NCBI GenBank assembly: GCA_016934395.1
Contig: JAFGSZ010000010.1
Coordinates: 1 to 40,369 of the forward strand
Source of the DNA: Bacteroidales bacterium
GTDB lineage: Bacteria > Bacteroidota > Bacteroidia > Bacteroidales > UBA10428
DNA: 40,369 nucleotides
Reading direction: 5' to 3'
The number at the start of each line of letters is the position of its first letter. The stretch's first letter is position 1. The position numbers and the translations under genes are program-made. Below are positions 1-8,351 of this stretch, piece after piece. The notes below the pieces were generated by a model. It had not been told where the DNA came from. It made no database searches and saw only the letters and a program-made list of their open reading frames with translations.

Positions 1-3000
1 AATGTTCCAGTTTCCGATTTGATTGATCCATGTAGTCGTATTCGGTATCTGTTCAATGGAAGCGCCGGATTCGTTCTGTACTTTTACAAGCCTGTTCTGA
101 TCAATAAGCGGCTGAACGATATTGAGCATACTTATATTTTCAGGAATTACATATAGTGAGAAAATATTCCAGCCGTTCTGTAAAGATATATTCTGGGTTA
201 CCTGGTTTACTCCATTGATATGGAACCATGCAGATTCACCCACTTTTAATGTATCACTTCCAGAATCGAAAGTAATTTCAACATTTACAATCTCTCTTTG
301 GTTAATAGAATCCCATATTCTGAAGTTTGCAATATGTCCGGGTGTATAGCCATCAGCCTCAGGAGTACCCAAATCATCTTTAGAAACACGAATGTCAAGA
401 ATGCTGGTAGTACCATTTAACACTTCGGTTATTCTGCCTGATCCGATACAATAAATCCCATCAAAAATACCGATCTCATCACCCGATTGCATATCCAGAC
501 CTTCAATTTTTGCAGTTTTCGCATAGAAATTCATGTGGTCCTGTCCATTGTTTATCCATACCGGAACAAAATGAAGCGGAGGATCAGATGATATTCTGAA
601 AATAGCATTACTCTGATCTGTTGGATTTGCGTCAGTGTCACTTATTCTTATAAGGCATTCAAAAGAAGGATCATTTGGTATGGTCCATGAATATAATCCA
701 TTATCCGGTGTACTGGCAATAACATCTGACCACGCAGATCCATTAGTAACAGAATACTCAATATGTACATTTCCACTTGTACCGAAGGATGTCCAGGTGA
801 TATCAAACAACGTTCCTACCTGTAACTGTTCTCCGCCATTAGGGGAAATCACTTCAATAAAAGGGACAGGTTCCGTGACTGAAATTTCAACAGTGTCTGT
901 ATCTGTAGCCCCGTCATCATCGGTAACTGTTAAAACTGCTTCGTAAATACCCTGTGTTAGATAACTATGTGTTACGGTTTCTCCTGTACCGGTGCTCCCG
1001 TCATCAAAATCCCAGGCATAGGAGCTAATAGTGCCGTCACTATCCGTTGAAGCACTGCCATCAAAACTAACTTCCAGAGGATAATCTCCTGAGACCGGAG
1101 CAGCTTCAGCAGAAGCAACCGGAGGAAGGTTAGGTGCTGTGACATTTATATCAATCCATAAGGTATCCGTTAAACCCTCATTATCAGTTACAACAAGCTC
1201 AACATGATAATCACCCTGTGTAAGGAAGGTATGGCTCACTGCAATTCCTGTGCCTGTATTACCATCATCAAAATCCCAGGCATATGTAATTATGGTACCA
1301 TCAGGATCATTTGATGCACTGGCATCAAAATCTACATCCAAAGCAGCATGTCCTGTTGTGGGAGTAGCTTCAGCAGATGCTACCGGGGGTTGGTTGGGTA
1401 CATTCACAGTTATATCTATCCGGGCAGTATCAGTAAGCCCGCCATTATCGGTAATTACTACTTCAACCTGATAATCACCCGGTGTATTAAAAGTATGGCT
1501 CAGTATTTCTCCAGTTCCGGTATTACCATCATCAAAATCCCAGGCATAACTTTCAATGCTGCCATCGGGGTCATTCGATGCACTGGCATCAAAATCAACA
1601 TCCAGTGGAGCATCACCGGTTAAAGGTGTTGCTTCTGCCGATGCTACCGGAGGTTCATTAGGAGAAACAGTGATATCAACAAATGTTGTATCTGTAAGAC
1701 CGCCATTATCAGTAATCACAAGTTCAACATGGTAAGTTCCTTCAGCAGTAAAAGTATGGACTATTGTATCGCCTTCTCCTGTATTGCCATCAGCAAAATC
1801 CCAGGAATAACTACTTATAGTATCATTATCATCAGTGGATGCACCGCCGATAAAAGTAACCTCCAGAGGAGCGTTACCAGCAACAGGTAAAGCTTCAGCA
1901 ACGGCTACCGGGGGTTCATTGGTTGTTAAAACGGTAACATTAACCCAGGCAGTATCCGTAAGGCCGCCATCATCGGTTACAAGGAGTTCTACCTTATAAA
2001 CTCCGGCAGTATTATAGGTATGATTTATTGTTGGTCCGTTACCTGTGCTGCCATCAGCAAAAGTCCATGAATAATTACTTATAGCACCAACAGGATCATA
2101 GGAAAGGGATGCATCAAAATTTGAAGTTAAAGGAGCATTTCCAAATATTGAGAACGACTGCAATAATGCTGCAGGTGGACTATTGTCCTGATTGCCTGTG
2201 GCCTGAATTGTCATCCCTGATAATATTGCATTATCAGTAAGGCTTTCAAATTCAATGTTTAATATACTATCGCTAATACTAACAGGAAAAGTTCTTATTA
2301 TGGCATAAGGAACGTCAACTTGAGATTCAGCATTTATGTCAAAATTTTCCAACACACGAACACCTTCAATGTATACGTTAAAAACTCTTCTGCCAATTCC
2401 GGGACCACCGCCACCTCCTTCAACAAAGTAGGTCTCAGCAAAATAAAGATTAACATCAAAATCACCATTTCCCAAAGGGATCTCATAAGTTAAATTACCA
2501 TACCGGGCAGAATTAAAAATGGTATCTTCAATAGTATTTTCAATAGAAAAGCTATTCGATGTGGTATTTCCCCCGTGAAAAATATTATCTGCTTCAGGTA
2601 TCCAGTGATGTCCTCCATTATATATGTGTGATCCTCCAACATTAATAAAATAATCAGGAGTATAGGTATTATTAGATTCTATGATGCCTCCCAGGTTTTT
2701 TGCTGTATAAAATTCCAAATCTAAAGAATGAGCATAACTTAACAATGAATCCAATGTACTTAATTTGGTTTGATAATCATAATTCGGATCTTCAACAGGA
2801 TCATGTCCGTATAAGACAAGAACACTATTTTCATTTTTTGTTTTTAAAAAGGCAGCTTTTAGTTCATCTAAGGTATTACCATAACTTGAATCTATTCCGA
2901 CACCCCAGACTATACCATTTCTGTTATATTCATCTATATATGGTCTGTATAAATCTACCGGTTGATAAACATCTGTTGCTGCAGTTGCTCGCAGCACATT

Positions 3001-3456
3001 AAAATATTTATTATAATATAAGGTATCATTTAGTGCATAAGAGAATGAACCAAAAGGATATGCAAAAGAAGTTACATCAACATTAAAACTATCTTTTGCC
3101 CATTGCAGTGATGGTAATATCTCATCATTAATATATGCTTCATAAGAATTATTTGCCACATAATCGGGTCCGTCAAGATGAGCCCAGCCATGACTGCCTA
3201 TCTCATACCCGGCATTAATTAAATCGACTAAGGAATCCATTTGCGATTCCGTTATATAAAAAGGCTCTGATATAAAAAAGGTGGTTACCGCCGAATACTT
3301 ATTTAGTATCGGAATTATGTCATGCCATTCATCCACTGCACGATCATCCCAGGTTAAAACAATCCCTGGCTTAAAGGTTGAAGATTGGGCTTGTAACAGT
3401 ATTCCTGAAAACAGGAAAACTATAATAATAAAAGAACGGGTAAATATACGTTTCAT
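1..3456 (-). CDS. Secreted NodB-type polysaccharide deacetylase with malectin and five PKD domains (3' end cut by window)
   Basis: The frame is open from an ATG at 3456 to base 1, giving 1152 codons without a stop; the C-terminus lies outside the window. Residues 1-24 form a signal peptide ending LLQAQ. Residues ~30-250 match the NodB deacetylase fold: a TWDD motif (Asp37/Asp38), an HGWAH metal-ligand motif (His89/His93) and a YPFG motif. A malectin-type carbohydrate-binding domain follows (~265-415, starting FINVGG), then five PKD repeats (~425-858) with recurring GNAPL / WDFDDG / HTF signatures. Next come an Ig-like domain beginning SPNGGE (~862-952) and a beta-rich region (~955-1152). Family knowledge predicts hydrolysis of N- or O-acetyl groups on a glycan, with the other domains binding or spacing. 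The substrate cannot be read from sequence. A sorting domain may lie in the missing part. Confidence 0.85.
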   Translation of the reverse strand, partial: MKRIFTRSFIIIVFLFSGILLQAQSSTFKPGIVLTWDDRAVDEWHDIIPILNKYSAVTTFFISEPFYITESQMDSLVDLINAGYEIGSHGWAHLDGPDYVANNSYEAYINDEILPSLQWAKDSFNVDVTSFAYPFGSFSYALNDTLYYNKYFNVLRATAATDVYQPVDLYRPYIDEYNRNGIVWGVGIDSSYGNTLDELKAAFLKTKNENSVLVLYGHDPVEDPNYDYQTKLSTLDSLLSYAHSLDLEFYTAKNLGGIIESNNTYTPDYFINVGGSHIYNGGHHWIPEADNIFHGGNTTSNSFSIENTIEDTIFNSARYGNLTYEIPLGNGDFDVNLYFAETYFVEGGGGGPGIGRRVFNVYIEGVRVLENFDINAESQVDVPYAIIRTFPVSISDSILNIEFESLTDNAILSGMTIQATGNQDNSPPAALLQSFSIFGNAPLTSNFDASLSYDPVGAISNYSWTFADGSTGNGPTINHTYNTAGVYKVELLVTDDGGLTDTAWVNVTVLTTNEPPVAVAEALPVAGNAPLEVTFIGGASTDDNDTISSYSWDFADGNTGEGDTIVHTFTAEGTYHVELVITDNGGLTDTTFVDITVSPNEPPVASAEATPLTGDAPLDVDFDASASNDPDGSIESYAWDFDDGNTGTGEILSHTFNTPGDYQVEVVITDNGGLTDTARIDITVNVPNQPPVASAEATPTTGHAALDVDFDASASNDPDGTIITYAWDFDDGNTGTGIAVSHTFLTQGDYHVELVVTDNEGLTDTLWIDINVTAPNLPPVASAEAAPVSGDYPLEVSFDGSASTDSDGTISSYAWDFDDGSTGTGETVTHSYLTQGIYEAVLTVTDDDGATDTDTVEISVTEPVPFIEVISPNGGEQLQVGTLFDITWTSFGTSGNVHIEYSVTNGSAWSDVIASTPDNGLYSWTIPNDPSFECLIRISDTDANPTDQSNAIFRISSDPPLHFVPVWINNGQDHMNFYAKTAKIEGLDMQSGDEIGIFDGIYCIGSGRITEVLNGTTSILDIRVSKDDLGTPEADGYTPGHIANFRIWDSINQREIVNVEITFDSGSDTLKVGESAWFHINGVNQVTQNISLQNGWNIFSLYVIPENISMLNIVQPLIDQNRLVKVQNESGASIEQIPNTTTWINQIGNWNI
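880..2160 (-). repeat. Five diverged tandem PKD-encoding units, about 250 bp each
   Basis: Within the deacetylase gene, segments such as the one reading aaatcccaggcata recur near 1000, 1270, 1540 and 1800 at roughly 250-270 bp spacing, and each unit encodes one PKD domain. The four units nearest the gene's 3' end are more alike than the unit near 2100, consistent with stepwise duplication. Confidence 0.7.
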
Positions 3457-4228
3457 AGGGTTAAAATTTTATTGTTTACTTCAGCTGCTATTTCAAAAGG
3501 TAAAAATATATAATATTCAATTTAAGATTATTGAATAGTTTATAGAATGCAGAATGAGTTACATCAAACTACGATTTTATTTGATTTATTTATTTTACAG
3601 ATACAATTAATGTTCAATAACACATTAAGTAATTCTCAGAACCATGTAATTTAAAGTACAAACTATCAGAGTTCATGTTGACTAAAATAACTTTTGACAG
3701 AATTCATTTTTTATATCTCATTAACCAAAACCTCTAAAAACTGTTTAAATATTAATTATTCAAATATTGTTCAAACTATTATTATTAACAGTTAGTAAGA
3801 CAAAATTCCTTTTTAAATTATTTGCAAATAATAACCGTGAAAAGGCCTTTATATATGACTAAATATCAATTTGATTAGAGCTTGCAAGGAAAGTTATATA
3901 AAAATAAAAAAGAAAATTTATTTGGCGATTTTATAGTAAGCACAAAGTTTTTATAGGATTATTGCGTTAAAAAAAAATTAATGCAGGCCAGAGCATTTAT
4001 ATTAGTTGTTAATACTTAAAGTTATAATCGATTTATTTGCTCAATATTTTATTGTCATTCATCAAACCAATAAAGATGTTAAAGAATTATTGTTTTATTG
4101 TGAAAGTTAATTTATATACTTTTATGTGTTTCTTCAAATTCTATCTTTTTCAAGCTTTTATAAGATTATTTTAACTGGAAAAACCGGACCATATTAGAAT
4201 CTAAATACCGTATAATATTTTACAACTA
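3457..4228. other. AT-rich intergenic region, 772 bp, no gene seen
   Basis: This lies between two divergent transcription units, the deacetylase (-) and the ACP operon (+). It is very AT-rich, with frequent stops in all frames and no convincing reading frame, RNA gene or insertion sequence. A weak -7-like TACTTTTA at 4117-4124 could serve the ACP operon, but no matching -33 element was found at normal spacing. Confidence 0.5.
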
Positions 4229-4486
4229 ATGGAAAATTTAACTAACAACAAACAAAAAATTAAAAGTTATATAATAAAAAATACCTTTAAAAACAGCAAC
4301 AACATTCTGGATAGCACCTTATTATTCCAGGAAGGTTATTTCGACTCGATGGGATTTGCCCTTTTGCTGGAGTTTATTGAAGAGGAGTTTAAAGTCTCCC
4401 CCTCCGATGATGAACTTATCGAAGAAAATTTCGAATCAATAGATGCAATTGCCGGTTTTGTTTCCAGAAAAAAAACTGCAGAATAA
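4229..4486 (+). CDS. Acyl carrier protein
   Basis: An 85-residue acidic protein with the carrier-protein attachment motif FDSM; Ser40 is the predicted 4'-phosphopantetheine site. It is followed by a helix reading LLLEFIEEEF, typical of ACP helix II. It resembles stand-alone carrier proteins of specialised pathways more than housekeeping AcpP, which normally carries a DSL motif and sits with fatty-acid genes. Its stop codon is two bases before the amidotransferase start, so the two are almost certainly co-transcribed and translated together. The role is inferred: it may carry an acyl, aminoacyl or other carboxylate intermediate for the amidotransferase and the ATP pyrophosphatase that follow. 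Confidence 0.88.
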   Translation: MENLTNNKQKIKSYIIKNTFKNSNNILDSTLLFQEGYFDSMGFALLLEFIEEEFKVSPSDDELIEENFESIDAIAGFVSRKKTAE

Positions 4487-4488
4487 CT

Positions 4489-6492
4489 ATGTGCGGTATC
4501 GCGGGTATATATCGATTTGAAAATAGTACACCTTTAGCCGAGGAAACAATTGAAAAAATGCTGGCACAGATTAATTATCGTGGTCCGGATGAAAGTGGAA
4601 TTTATATTAATAATAAAATAGGCCTTGGCAGCGTAAGATTAAGTATTATCGATCTGGCCAACGGACAACAACCCATGTCAAATCAAAACGGCTCACTTTG
4701 GATTGTATTTAACGGGGAAATTTTCAATTATATAGAATTACGAAACGAGTTACAACAAGAGGGTTATACTTTTAGAACAAGCAGCGATACCGAGGTACTT
4801 CTTCAGTTGTATGAAAAATATGGTGAGGATTGTTTGAATAAACTTAATGGACAATTTGCTTTTGCCGTTTGGAATACTATTACGAATGAACTTTTCCTCG
4901 CACGCGACAGGGTAGGCATTCGTCCTTTGTTTTACACACAAACAAATGGATCGTTTATATTCGGTTCGGAAATAAAAGCGATTCTTGGATCGCGCGAAAT
5001 TAATCCTGAAATGGATTATAAATCACTCTCCCAGATTTTCACATTCTGGACCACTCTTACTCCGGCCACCATTTTTAAAAATATTTTCGAAGTACCTCCC
5101 GGGCATTTTATAAAGATCAATTCAAATAAATTTGTGATAAAAAAATATTGGGAATTAAATTTCCCTTCCAGCCCAACTGAATACTATAAAGGCTCTCTGG
5201 AGGATGCAATCAGAGAATTCGATATCTTATTAAAAGATTCAATCCAATTCAGACTTCGCGCTGATGTTCCGGTGGCTGCATATTTAAGCGGGGGTATCGA
5301 TTCAAGTGCCACAACAGCACTAATTAAAGATGTTGTGCAGAATAATTTACAAACCTTTTCAATTGGTTTTGCTGACAAGGAATTTGATGAGTCCTTGTAT
5401 CAAAAGGAAGTTTCTCAATTTCTAAAAACAAATCATACCGGATTCACCATATCCAATGAAGAAATTTCAGATTATTTCCAGGATGTGATCTGGCATACTG
5501 AAATACCGATAATCCGCACTGCTCCTGTTCCAATGTTCAGTCTGTCAAAACAGGTACACAATACATCTATAAAAGTTGTGGTTACCGGTGAAGGCGCGGA
5601 TGAAGCATTATCGGGATATAATATTTTTAAAGAGGCTATAATTCGGGAATTCTGGTCAAAACAACCAGATTCAAAGCTCCGCCCCTTGTTGCTTCAGAAA
5701 TTATATCCCTATATTTCTCAAATGCAGGGAAAAAATAAAAATATTTTTAAGTTTTTTTATGGATATAAGCTTGGTGAAACGCATTTACCCTATTATTCAC
5801 ACCTCCTGCGCTGGAAAAATACCTCTCTGCTGCAGCATCATTTTGCCGATGAAGTTAAAGCCCAGCTTGGAAATTACAATCCGATTGACGCCATTGCCGA
5901 AATGCTGCCTGAGGGTTTTGACAAATGGGAGCTTCTTTCCAGGGCACAGTGGTTAGAAACTAAAATTTTTATGTCCGGTTATCTTTTGTCCTCACAGGGT
6001 GACCGGATGGCCATGGCTAACTCCGTTGAAGGCCGGTATCCGTTTTTAGATCATCGCCTTCTGGAATTCTGCGCCACCCTGCCCTCCACATTTAAACTGC
6101 ATGGGCTGAATGAAAAATACCTGTTGAAAAAATATATTTCAGGCCGTATTCCTGAAAGTGTGGTTAAAAGATCGAAACAAGCTTACAGAGCTCCGGTTAC
6201 TTCCAGCTTTATCCGCAAAAATGCTCCCGAATATCTGTTGGAAAAATTAAGTGAACCTGCTGTTAAGGATGCTGGGATTTTTAATTTTTCCACAGTGGAC
6301 AAATTATTAAATAAATTACGGAATAATGCTCCTGCCACAGAAATTGAAAGTATGATGCTGGCAGGTATTTTATCAACTCAAATAATTAATGAAAAATTTA
6401 TTCATCCTGAAAGAGGCCAAAGTCAGGTTCATTTAAGTTCAACTCCCAGAATTATTAGAGGACCAATTTCTCAGAGTTATACAAAATCTTAA
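4489..6492 (+). CDS. Asparagine synthetase-type glutamine amidotransferase (AsnB family)
   Basis: 667 residues in two domains. The N-terminal class II glutaminase begins MCGIAG, with Cys2 as the nucleophile exposed after Met removal, followed by RGPDESG, RLSIIDL, NGEIFNY and SSDTEV. The C-terminal ATP pyrophosphatase carries SGGIDSS (Ser267-Ser273), GEGADEALSGY and RYPFLDHR. All residues expected for glutamine hydrolysis, ammonia channelling and ATP-dependent carboxylate activation are present, so it should be active. Members of this family in glycan and specialised-metabolite clusters often amidate substrates other than aspartate. Lying between an ACP gene and an NAD synthetase-like gene (12-bp gap), it more likely works in a dedicated pathway than in asparagine supply. 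That assignment is inference; true AsnB remains possible. Confidence 0.9.
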   Translation: MCGIAGIYRFENSTPLAEETIEKMLAQINYRGPDESGIYINNKIGLGSVRLSIIDLANGQQPMSNQNGSLWIVFNGEIFNYIELRNELQQEGYTFRTSSDTEVLLQLYEKYGEDCLNKLNGQFAFAVWNTITNELFLARDRVGIRPLFYTQTNGSFIFGSEIKAILGSREINPEMDYKSLSQIFTFWTTLTPATIFKNIFEVPPGHFIKINSNKFVIKKYWELNFPSSPTEYYKGSLEDAIREFDILLKDSIQFRLRADVPVAAYLSGGIDSSATTALIKDVVQNNLQTFSIGFADKEFDESLYQKEVSQFLKTNHTGFTISNEEISDYFQDVIWHTEIPIIRTAPVPMFSLSKQVHNTSIKVVVTGEGADEALSGYNIFKEAIIREFWSKQPDSKLRPLLLQKLYPYISQMQGKNKNIFKFFYGYKLGETHLPYYSHLLRWKNTSLLQHHFADEVKAQLGNYNPIDAIAEMLPEGFDKWELLSRAQWLETKIFMSGYLLSSQGDRMAMANSVEGRYPFLDHRLLEFCATLPSTFKLHGLNEKYLLKKYISGRIPESVVKRSKQAYRAPVTSSFIRKNAPEYLLEKLSEPAVKDAGIFNFSTVDKLLNKLRNNAPATEIESMMLAGILSTQIINEKFIHPERGQSQVHLSSTPRIIRGPISQSYTKS

Positions 6493-6504
6493 AACTTATA
6501 CAAA

Positions 6505-7494
6505 ATGAGTATTCAAAAGAAAGAAAAATTCTCTACAGAAATTTTAAATATAAAAGATATCGGGCAGTTAATAGATAAAATCACTGAAAAGTTGCAGAAT
6601 GATGTTCAAAAAGTATTGCACCGCTTTGGTGGAGTTATAGGAATAAGCGGGGGAGTTGATTCTTCAGTTACGCTTGCACTTTCTGCCCTGGCATTGGGTT
6701 CAGATAATGTATTGGGAATAATGTTGCCTGAACATGATTCCAATCCTGAAAGTGAGACACTCGCCCGGAAACTGGCTGATAAATTTAAAGTAAAATCCAT
6801 TAAGGAAGAAGTTACCGGAGCATTGGAAGGATTTAAGTGTTATGAAAGAAGGGATAAAGCCGTAAAACAAATATTCCCCGAATATGATCCCACAACTTAT
6901 AAAATGAAAATCGGAGTTAAAGAATCAGGATTATATTCTTTATTACCTCCGGTTTTTTCGCTTACTATTATAACGCCATCTGGAGAAGAAAAATCAAAAA
7001 GACTACCGGTAAATGAGTACAGGCAAATTGTGGCAGCATCAAATTTCAAACAGCGTTCGCGTATGTCTATGTTGTATTATCATGCGGAAAGACTTCATTT
7101 TGCTGTAATCGGCACACCCAATAAGCATGAAGTAGATCAGGGTTTTTTTGTGAAATATGGTGATGGGGGCGCGGATGTAATGCCCATTGGTATGTTATAT
7201 AAAACCCAGGTATACCAGATTGCCAAACATTTGGGTATTCCACAGGAAATAATTGATCGCACTCCTACTACAGATACATATACCGCAGAACAAACCCAGG
7301 AAGAATTTTTTTATCAGCTGCCTTTTGATAAAATGGATTTGCTCTGGTATGCCTTTGAAAATAATTATAGTCCCGGGGAAGTTTCACCGGTAATGAATTT
7401 ATCCGAAAAAGACATACGTGCTATCTTTAGCAATTTTCAGCGTAAAATTAAATCTACTGAATACTTACGGATGTCACCTGTTAGAGATTATTAA
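6505..7494 (+). CDS. NAD synthetase-like ATP pyrophosphatase (NadE family, enlarged)
   Basis: 329 residues. An SGGVDSS pyrophosphate loop (Ser48-Ser54), GTPNKHE (203-209), KYGDGGAD (217-224) and a C-terminal RTPTTDTY segment identify the ammonia-dependent NadE fold. There is no glutaminase domain, so ammonia must come from elsewhere; the AsnB-type protein upstream is an obvious candidate. The spacing between the loop and GTPNKHE is about 155 residues, clearly longer than in ordinary bacterial NadE, with the extra segment at roughly residues 105-170. This and the operon suggest a paralogue acting on a different carboxylate. If the genome has no other nadE, it could instead supply NAD. It is the last gene of the ACP operon. 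Confidence 0.85.
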   Translation: MSIQKKEKFSTEILNIKDIGQLIDKITEKLQNDVQKVLHRFGGVIGISGGVDSSVTLALSALALGSDNVLGIMLPEHDSNPESETLARKLADKFKVKSIKEEVTGALEGFKCYERRDKAVKQIFPEYDPTTYKMKIGVKESGLYSLLPPVFSLTIITPSGEEKSKRLPVNEYRQIVAASNFKQRSRMSMLYYHAERLHFAVIGTPNKHEVDQGFFVKYGDGGADVMPIGMLYKTQVYQIAKHLGIPQEIIDRTPTTDTYTAEQTQEEFFYQLPFDKMDLLWYAFENNYSPGEVSPVMNLSEKDIRAIFSNFQRKIKSTEYLRMSPVRDY

Positions 7495-7550
7495 AGATTG
7501 GAAATATTAAATTGAAAACATATTTGATGCAAAATAAGAATTGAAATGTA

Positions 7551-7940
7551 TTATTTGCGTTTTTCTATCTGTTCCAATAACCATTTTTCAGCCTCTGTTT
7601 CTAAAGTAAATAATCGTGTAGGAGTTTTAGGTTTGCTGAATTTAAGATAAAGATTGGCAAAATAACTTGAAATTTTTGATTCTATAAGCAGTGCAGTAGC
7701 AGCCACGTGCGGCCGGAATTGTTCAGCTGCATATGATCGTGTTTTAGAATCAATAAACATCATTTTCCTGATGTCAATAAGGTTGGCACAAAGCTGTTCC
7801 TCACACCATGTATCTCCTACTTCAGTTACTTTTTTAAGTGTATCCATATCCAGCGTACAGTTATTAATAGCAATATATCTGAATATCTGATCATCTCCAT
7901 GAATTACCTTCATTTTATCATTTACTATAGTCTCTCGCAT
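7551..7940 (-). CDS. Small STAS/SpoIIAA-like protein of unknown function
   Basis: 129 residues, no signal peptide or membrane segment. Predicted alternation of strands and helices, with a C-terminal FTLETEAEKWLLEQI helix, resembles the SpoIIAA/STAS-like small cytosolic proteins common in Bacteroidota. These are annotated as hypothetical or STAS-like and have no established role. A Cys-containing WCEEQLCANLIDIRKM stretch lies in the middle. It is convergent with the NadE-like gene (56 bp between stops) and is monocistronic. The fold assignment rests on overall pattern, not on a diagnostic motif. Confidence 0.6.
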   Translation of the reverse strand: MRETIVNDKMKVIHGDDQIFRYIAINNCTLDMDTLKKVTEVGDTWCEEQLCANLIDIRKMMFIDSKTRSYAAEQFRPHVAATALLIESKISSYFANLYLKFSKPKTPTRLFTLETEAEKWLLEQIEKRK

Positions 7941-8351
7941 TTTTAATTAAAGGGTTAATTAACGTACTCCGGAAACCGGACAATTGCACTTATTTATACT
8001 CAATTTGTTTTTTATATACGAATTGTTGGTTCTGAAGTTAAAATTATTTTATTTCAGCGCTGTTTGTTTTCATTCAGATTTATTTTAACAATACAATTTT
8101 AATAAATAAAATATCCTGTATCGAGTAATTATACTTTTTTCTTCCTAATTACCTGATTTTATTCCAAATTACATATTAATCTGATCCAATCAAATAAATT
8201 AAATATTCTTAGAATAAATTTTTAGACAAAATACCCCTTATTTTAAAGCGGAATCCATTTGGAGTTGTTATTATAATCAATAAAGAAAAAAGCCGGTGTT
8301 AAAAAATTTACAAATAAAATTATCTTTGAATATCTTATTCCAAACTTAAAT
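7941..8351. other. Divergent AT-rich intergenic region, 411 bp
   Basis: This separates the STAS-like gene (-) from the beta-helix gene (+). The only recognisable element is the -7 promoter sequence near its right end, listed separately. No small gene or RNA was recognised. Confidence 0.5.
8321..8328 (+). promoter_or_regulatory. Bacteroidota-type -7 element TATCTTTG for the beta-helix gene
   Basis: An exact match to the TAnnTTTG -7 consensus used by the primary sigma factor of Bacteroidota. It would start transcription about 17 bases before the ATG at 8352. The -33 position (about 8297) lacks a clear TTTG, so the promoter may be weak or activator-dependent. Confidence 0.5.

Noticed and set aside
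880-2160. Regular repeats that at first look like a CRISPR or satellite array
   Set aside because: They are in frame in one long gene, diverged and about 250 bp long, and translate to PKD domains.
122-3538. Several plus-strand open frames over the first 3.5 kb
   Set aside because: They are antisense to the deacetylase gene, lack recognisable domains and mirror its PKD repeats.
3457-4228. Possible insertion sequence or small RNA in the long AT-rich gap
   Set aside because: No transposase fragment, terminal repeats, target duplication or stable structure was seen.
4489-7494. Simple housekeeping asnB and nadE
   Set aside because: Close coupling with an ACP and the enlarged NadE form argue for a special pathway; not fully excluded without the rest of the genome.
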